This document shows, in pieces, positions 61,722 to 64,000 of a stretch of 64,000 nt of DNA. How positions within the stretch are numbered: position 1 is the first letter of the stretch; every line of letters starts with the position of its first letter. The notes under the pieces are model-generated. The model was not told where the DNA came from. It was given only the letters and a program-made list of their open reading frames with translations, and ran no database searches. Source of the DNA: Paenibacillus lacisoli (lineage in GTDB: Bacteria > Bacillota > Bacilli > Paenibacillales > Paenibacillaceae); contig NZ_JAUQTB010000003.1 in assembly GCF_030580655.1 (NCBI RefSeq), forward strand, positions 186,001-250,000, written 5' to 3'. The position numbers were made by a program, and so were the translations under genes.

Positions 61722-61784
61722 ATGATTCTGTACATGAAATTCATCTATTTCGACAGCCTGCCAGCAGGGCTGCAGCATGGATAA
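61722..61784 (+). CDS. possible 20-codon ORF coupled to the OatA-like gene
   Basis: ATG at 61722 is 7 nt after AAAGGG and reads 20 codons to a TAA that ends inside the first codons of the next gene (which starts at 61777). The downstream start has only a weak ribosome site, so coupling is plausible. Confidence 0.4.
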   Translation: MILYMKFIYFDSLPAGLQHG

Positions 61785-63717
61785 AAAAATATGGAATAAG
61801 AAGGTAATAAGGCCAAGACGCTATGTTCATGAACTGGACGGCCTGCGTGCTGTTGCCGTTATGACCGTTATCATCTATCATCTCAATCCGGATTGGCTGC
61901 CTGGGGGACTGCTTGGCGTAGGCATGTTCTTCACCCTATCCGGTTATCTGATCACTGATATTCTTGCAGGCCAACGGGAGGCGCGCGGCTGCTTCCTGAT
62001 GCAGGACTTTTGGCTGCGCCGGGCAAGGCGGCTGCTGCCAGCCATGGTTACGATGGTGGCTGTCGTCAGCGTGTATGCGCTCCTCTTTGACCATTCCCGG
62101 CTGGCTTCGCTGGGCGGGGACGTTCCGGCAGCGCTGCTCTATATGAGTAACTGGTGGTTTGTTTTACATAAAGTGTCCTATTTTGAGAGCTTTGGACCGC
62201 CATCGCCGCTCGGGCATCTCTGGTCGCTGGCCGTAGAGGAGCAGTTCTACCTGTTCTGGCCGCTCGTCCTTGCGCTTGGTTTGAAGTTTATCCACGGTCG
62301 CCGGACACTGGCCAGCTGGCTGATGAGCCTGGCTGCCGCATCCGCGCTGCTCATGATTATGCTGTATAACCCGGATGCGGACCCGAGCCGGGTCTACTAC
62401 GGAACGGATACCCGTCTGTTCGGGCTGCTCATTGGGGCTGCGCTTGCCGTAGTATGGCCAAGTGCCAAGCTCAAGAGCGGCGTTTCCAGGCAGGCTTCCA
62501 GACTGCTGAACGGCACAGGAGTCACCGCTCTTCTTCTGCTGGCCGCCGGCTGCTGGTACACAAACGAATATGATCCGTTCCTGTACCGGGGCGGTCTGGT
62601 GCTGTTCTCGCTGGTGACGGCCGTCCTTGTGGCAGTGTTGGTGCACCCGGCCTGCCGGCTGGGCTGGATGATGGCTGCGAAGCCGCTGCGCTGGATCGGA
62701 GAGCGTTCATATGGCCTTTACCTGTGGCATTATCCTGTAATTACATTGTCCACTCCTCAGATCGATACGAATGGAGTCTCCTGGCAGCGTGTAGTGCTTC
62801 AGGTTGGGCTCAGCCTGCTGCTCGCGGGGTTATCCTATCGATATCTCGAACAACCGATCCGCCGTGACGGGTTTGTTCCAACCTGGCGGCGGATGCGGTC
62901 AGCGACGGTCCGCAATCGTAAGTCTCTGTATGCAGGTAGTGCTGCTGCTGTCATCCTTATCACGGGAGCTGGCACTCTGCATCTTCTGACAGGTGGAAAT
63001 GAGCAGGTGGGCCCAGCCCAAGCTGGTCCGGCGGTATCCGGCCAGAGCGAACAGAGCAGTCAGAGCGGCCAGGTGACAGCGAAGAATCCTGCGGCGGGCA
63101 AGACAAGCACGGCGTCCGCTCCGGGTGGTAAACTGCAGTTGCCTTCTACAGCAGGGCCCGCTTCCGGAAATCCTGCTCATGCTGGCGGCCAGCCGTCCAA
63201 ACAGACGGCGTCTCCCCAGTCGGATTCGAAACCGCTGAAGAGCGGGGGGCAGGGGATTACGGTCATTGGCGATTCGGTTATGCTCGATGTCAAGGAAGAT
63301 CTGGAGGAGGTGCTGCCGGATGCCGTCATTGACGGCAAGGTAGGACGACAGATGTCTGAGGCTCCTGGGGTGCTGGACCAGCTGAAGCAGCAGGGCCAGC
63401 TCGGCCAATATGTGGTCATAGAGCTAGGAACCAATGGTTCCTTTACAAGCCGGCAGCTGGACCGGCTGCTGGATTCGTTAAGCGGCGCCAAGAAGATTAT
63501 ATTCGTGAACACTAGAGTGGCGCGGCCTTGGGAGACGGCGGTGAACCGTTCCCTGAACCGGGCGGCGGCCAAGGACCCGCGTATTCAGGTGGTCGACTGG
63601 TTCTCCACGAGTGCAGGCAAGAATGCCTACTTTGCGGGTGACGGGGTGCACTTGAACCGAACGGGTGCGAAAGCTTACACAGCTATGCTGAGCCGTGCTC
63701 TTCGTGAAGTATCTTGA
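61777..63717 (+). CDS. oatA: OatA-like O-acetyltransferase (acyltransferase-3 plus SGNH domain)
   Basis: A 646-aa envelope protein. An integral-membrane acyltransferase-3 domain (about 18-390, HELDGLRAVAV, GVGMFFTLSGYL, LGHLWSLAVEEQFYLFWP) passes acetyl groups outward; a Ser/Gly/Gln-rich linker (about 405-490) leads to an extracellular SGNH esterase/transferase domain with VIGDSVMLD (Ser), ELGTNG (Asn) and DGVHLN (Asp-His). This is the architecture of peptidoglycan MurNAc O-acetyltransferase OatA, linked to lysozyme resistance; wall or secondary polymers are alternative acceptors. Confidence 0.9.
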   Translation: MDKKIWNKKVIRPRRYVHELDGLRAVAVMTVIIYHLNPDWLPGGLLGVGMFFTLSGYLITDILAGQREARGCFLMQDFWLRRARRLLPAMVTMVAVVSVYALLFDHSRLASLGGDVPAALLYMSNWWFVLHKVSYFESFGPPSPLGHLWSLAVEEQFYLFWPLVLALGLKFIHGRRTLASWLMSLAAASALLMIMLYNPDADPSRVYYGTDTRLFGLLIGAALAVVWPSAKLKSGVSRQASRLLNGTGVTALLLLAAGCWYTNEYDPFLYRGGLVLFSLVTAVLVAVLVHPACRLGWMMAAKPLRWIGERSYGLYLWHYPVITLSTPQIDTNGVSWQRVVLQVGLSLLLAGLSYRYLEQPIRRDGFVPTWRRMRSATVRNRKSLYAGSAAAVILITGAGTLHLLTGGNEQVGPAQAGPAVSGQSEQSSQSGQVTAKNPAAGKTSTASAPGGKLQLPSTAGPASGNPAHAGGQPSKQTASPQSDSKPLKSGGQGITVIGDSVMLDVKEDLEEVLPDAVIDGKVGRQMSEAPGVLDQLKQQGQLGQYVVIELGTNGSFTSRQLDRLLDSLSGAKKIIFVNTRVARPWETAVNRSLNRAAAKDPRIQVVDWFSTSAGKNAYFAGDGVHLNRTGAKAYTAMLSRALREVS

Positions 63718-63761
63718 TTGCCGGTCTTGCCGGTCTGAGCCATTATCTTATATTTACAGCC

Positions 63762-63802
63762 AAAAGGCACTGTATCCGCATTAGCCGGATACAGTGCCTT
63801 TT
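63762..63802. terminator. bidirectional terminator
   Basis: Perfect 17-bp stem AAAAGGCACTGTATCCG and its complement with a 7-nt loop, between convergent genes. Confidence 0.93.
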
Positions 63803-63816
63803 GTGTTATGGGTTGT

Positions 63817-64000
63817 TTATTGGCTGTCCTTTCGTCCACAGCCTGTCAGCTCCATACCGCGCCGCTTCAGGACGGCCAGGATCAGACTGGATGCGGCGAG
63901 AGTCACGAACAACCCGCCGGTTAAGCCTTTGGTGAAATCAGAAAGGGTTGGACTGGACAGGACAACGGGAAGGATGCATAACAAAGGAGCTGTCGCTGCA
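63817..64000 (-). CDS. membrane protein, C-terminal part (cut by window edge)
   Basis: An open minus-strand frame of about 60 codons ending at the TAA 63817-63819. It contains two hydrophobic stretches (LLCILPVVLSS and GGLFVTLAASSLILAVL) and a basic, polar tail (KRRGMELTGCGRKDSQ). It reads like the end of a polytopic membrane protein; the family cannot be told. Confidence 0.5.
   Translation of the reverse strand, partial: AATAPLLCILPVVLSSPTLSDFTKGLTGGLFVTLAASSLILAVLKRRGMELTGCGRKDSQ

Overview
The window is about 64 kb of Bacillota chromosome. The combination of SLH-anchored surface proteins, a 7TM-DISM hybrid kinase with a SARP-type response regulator, several stalk-domain (copper amine oxidase N) proteins, purine-rich Shine-Dalgarno sites and intermediate GC points to Paenibacillus or a close relative. 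This is inference from gene content; no rRNA is present. I see no tRNA, rRNA, insertion sequence, prophage or CRISPR array. Genes lie on both strands in short operons, most closed by strong hairpin terminators that are often shared by convergent genes.

Layout. 1-7.5 kb: 3' end of pstS, then pstC-pstA-pstB (phosphate import), followed by a two-headed, SLH-anchored surface phosphatase with a PhoP-like box. 7.5-11 kb: YcxB-like protein, MBL-fold hydrolase, zinc-ribbon membrane protein, and a cold-shock gene with a structured leader. 11.2-16.7 kb: a signalling cluster made of a hybrid kinase with two kinase modules, a receiver lacking its phospho-acceptor Asp, a REC-wHTH-BTAD (SARP-like) regulator and an orphan 161-aa protein. 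Two promoters in this cluster carry identically spaced GTTCAG direct repeats. 16.8-24.2 kb: pepT, an SRPBCC-ArsR operon with paired operators, a 2-hydroxyacid dehydrogenase, and the acetyl branch of lysine/diaminopimelate synthesis (dapH, dapEL, patA). 24.3-29.6 kb: GT-C glycosyltransferase, secreted alkaline phosphatase with PhoP-like boxes, nucleoside hydrolase, and a hypothetical protein.

29.6-30.3 kb holds gene remnants (Nudix and MurG-like fragments). 30.3-45.3 kb: secreted protein with two His-containing helical repeats, IseA-like protein, DUF72 protein, intracellular alpha-amylase, tautomerase, HNH nuclease, rhodanese, DUF1641-ndh pair, a 40-aa zinc-finger-like protein, VTT protein, cupin, CsbD, IDEAL-motif protein, and an ABC exporter pair. 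45.5-49.6 kb: second cold-shock gene with the same leader architecture, ydjO-like gene, GH16 beta-glucanase, and an ABC-F gene behind a leader ORF plus intrinsic terminator. 49.7-64 kb: second nucleoside hydrolase, stalk-domain protein, sugar ABC importer, truncated permease, MATE pump, FabF-like ketosynthase, XRE/MmyB regulator, CPA2 antiporter, OatA-like acetyltransferase, and the end of a membrane protein.

How genes work together. The pst genes, the surface phosphatase and the alkaline phosphatase fit a phosphate-starvation response. dapH, patA and dapEL make a contiguous meso-DAP branch. GH16, the sugar importer and the permease remnant each have a cre-like site. The strongest regulatory signals I found are the SARP-like direct-repeat promoters, the covarying cold-shock leader hairpin, and the ABC-F attenuator.
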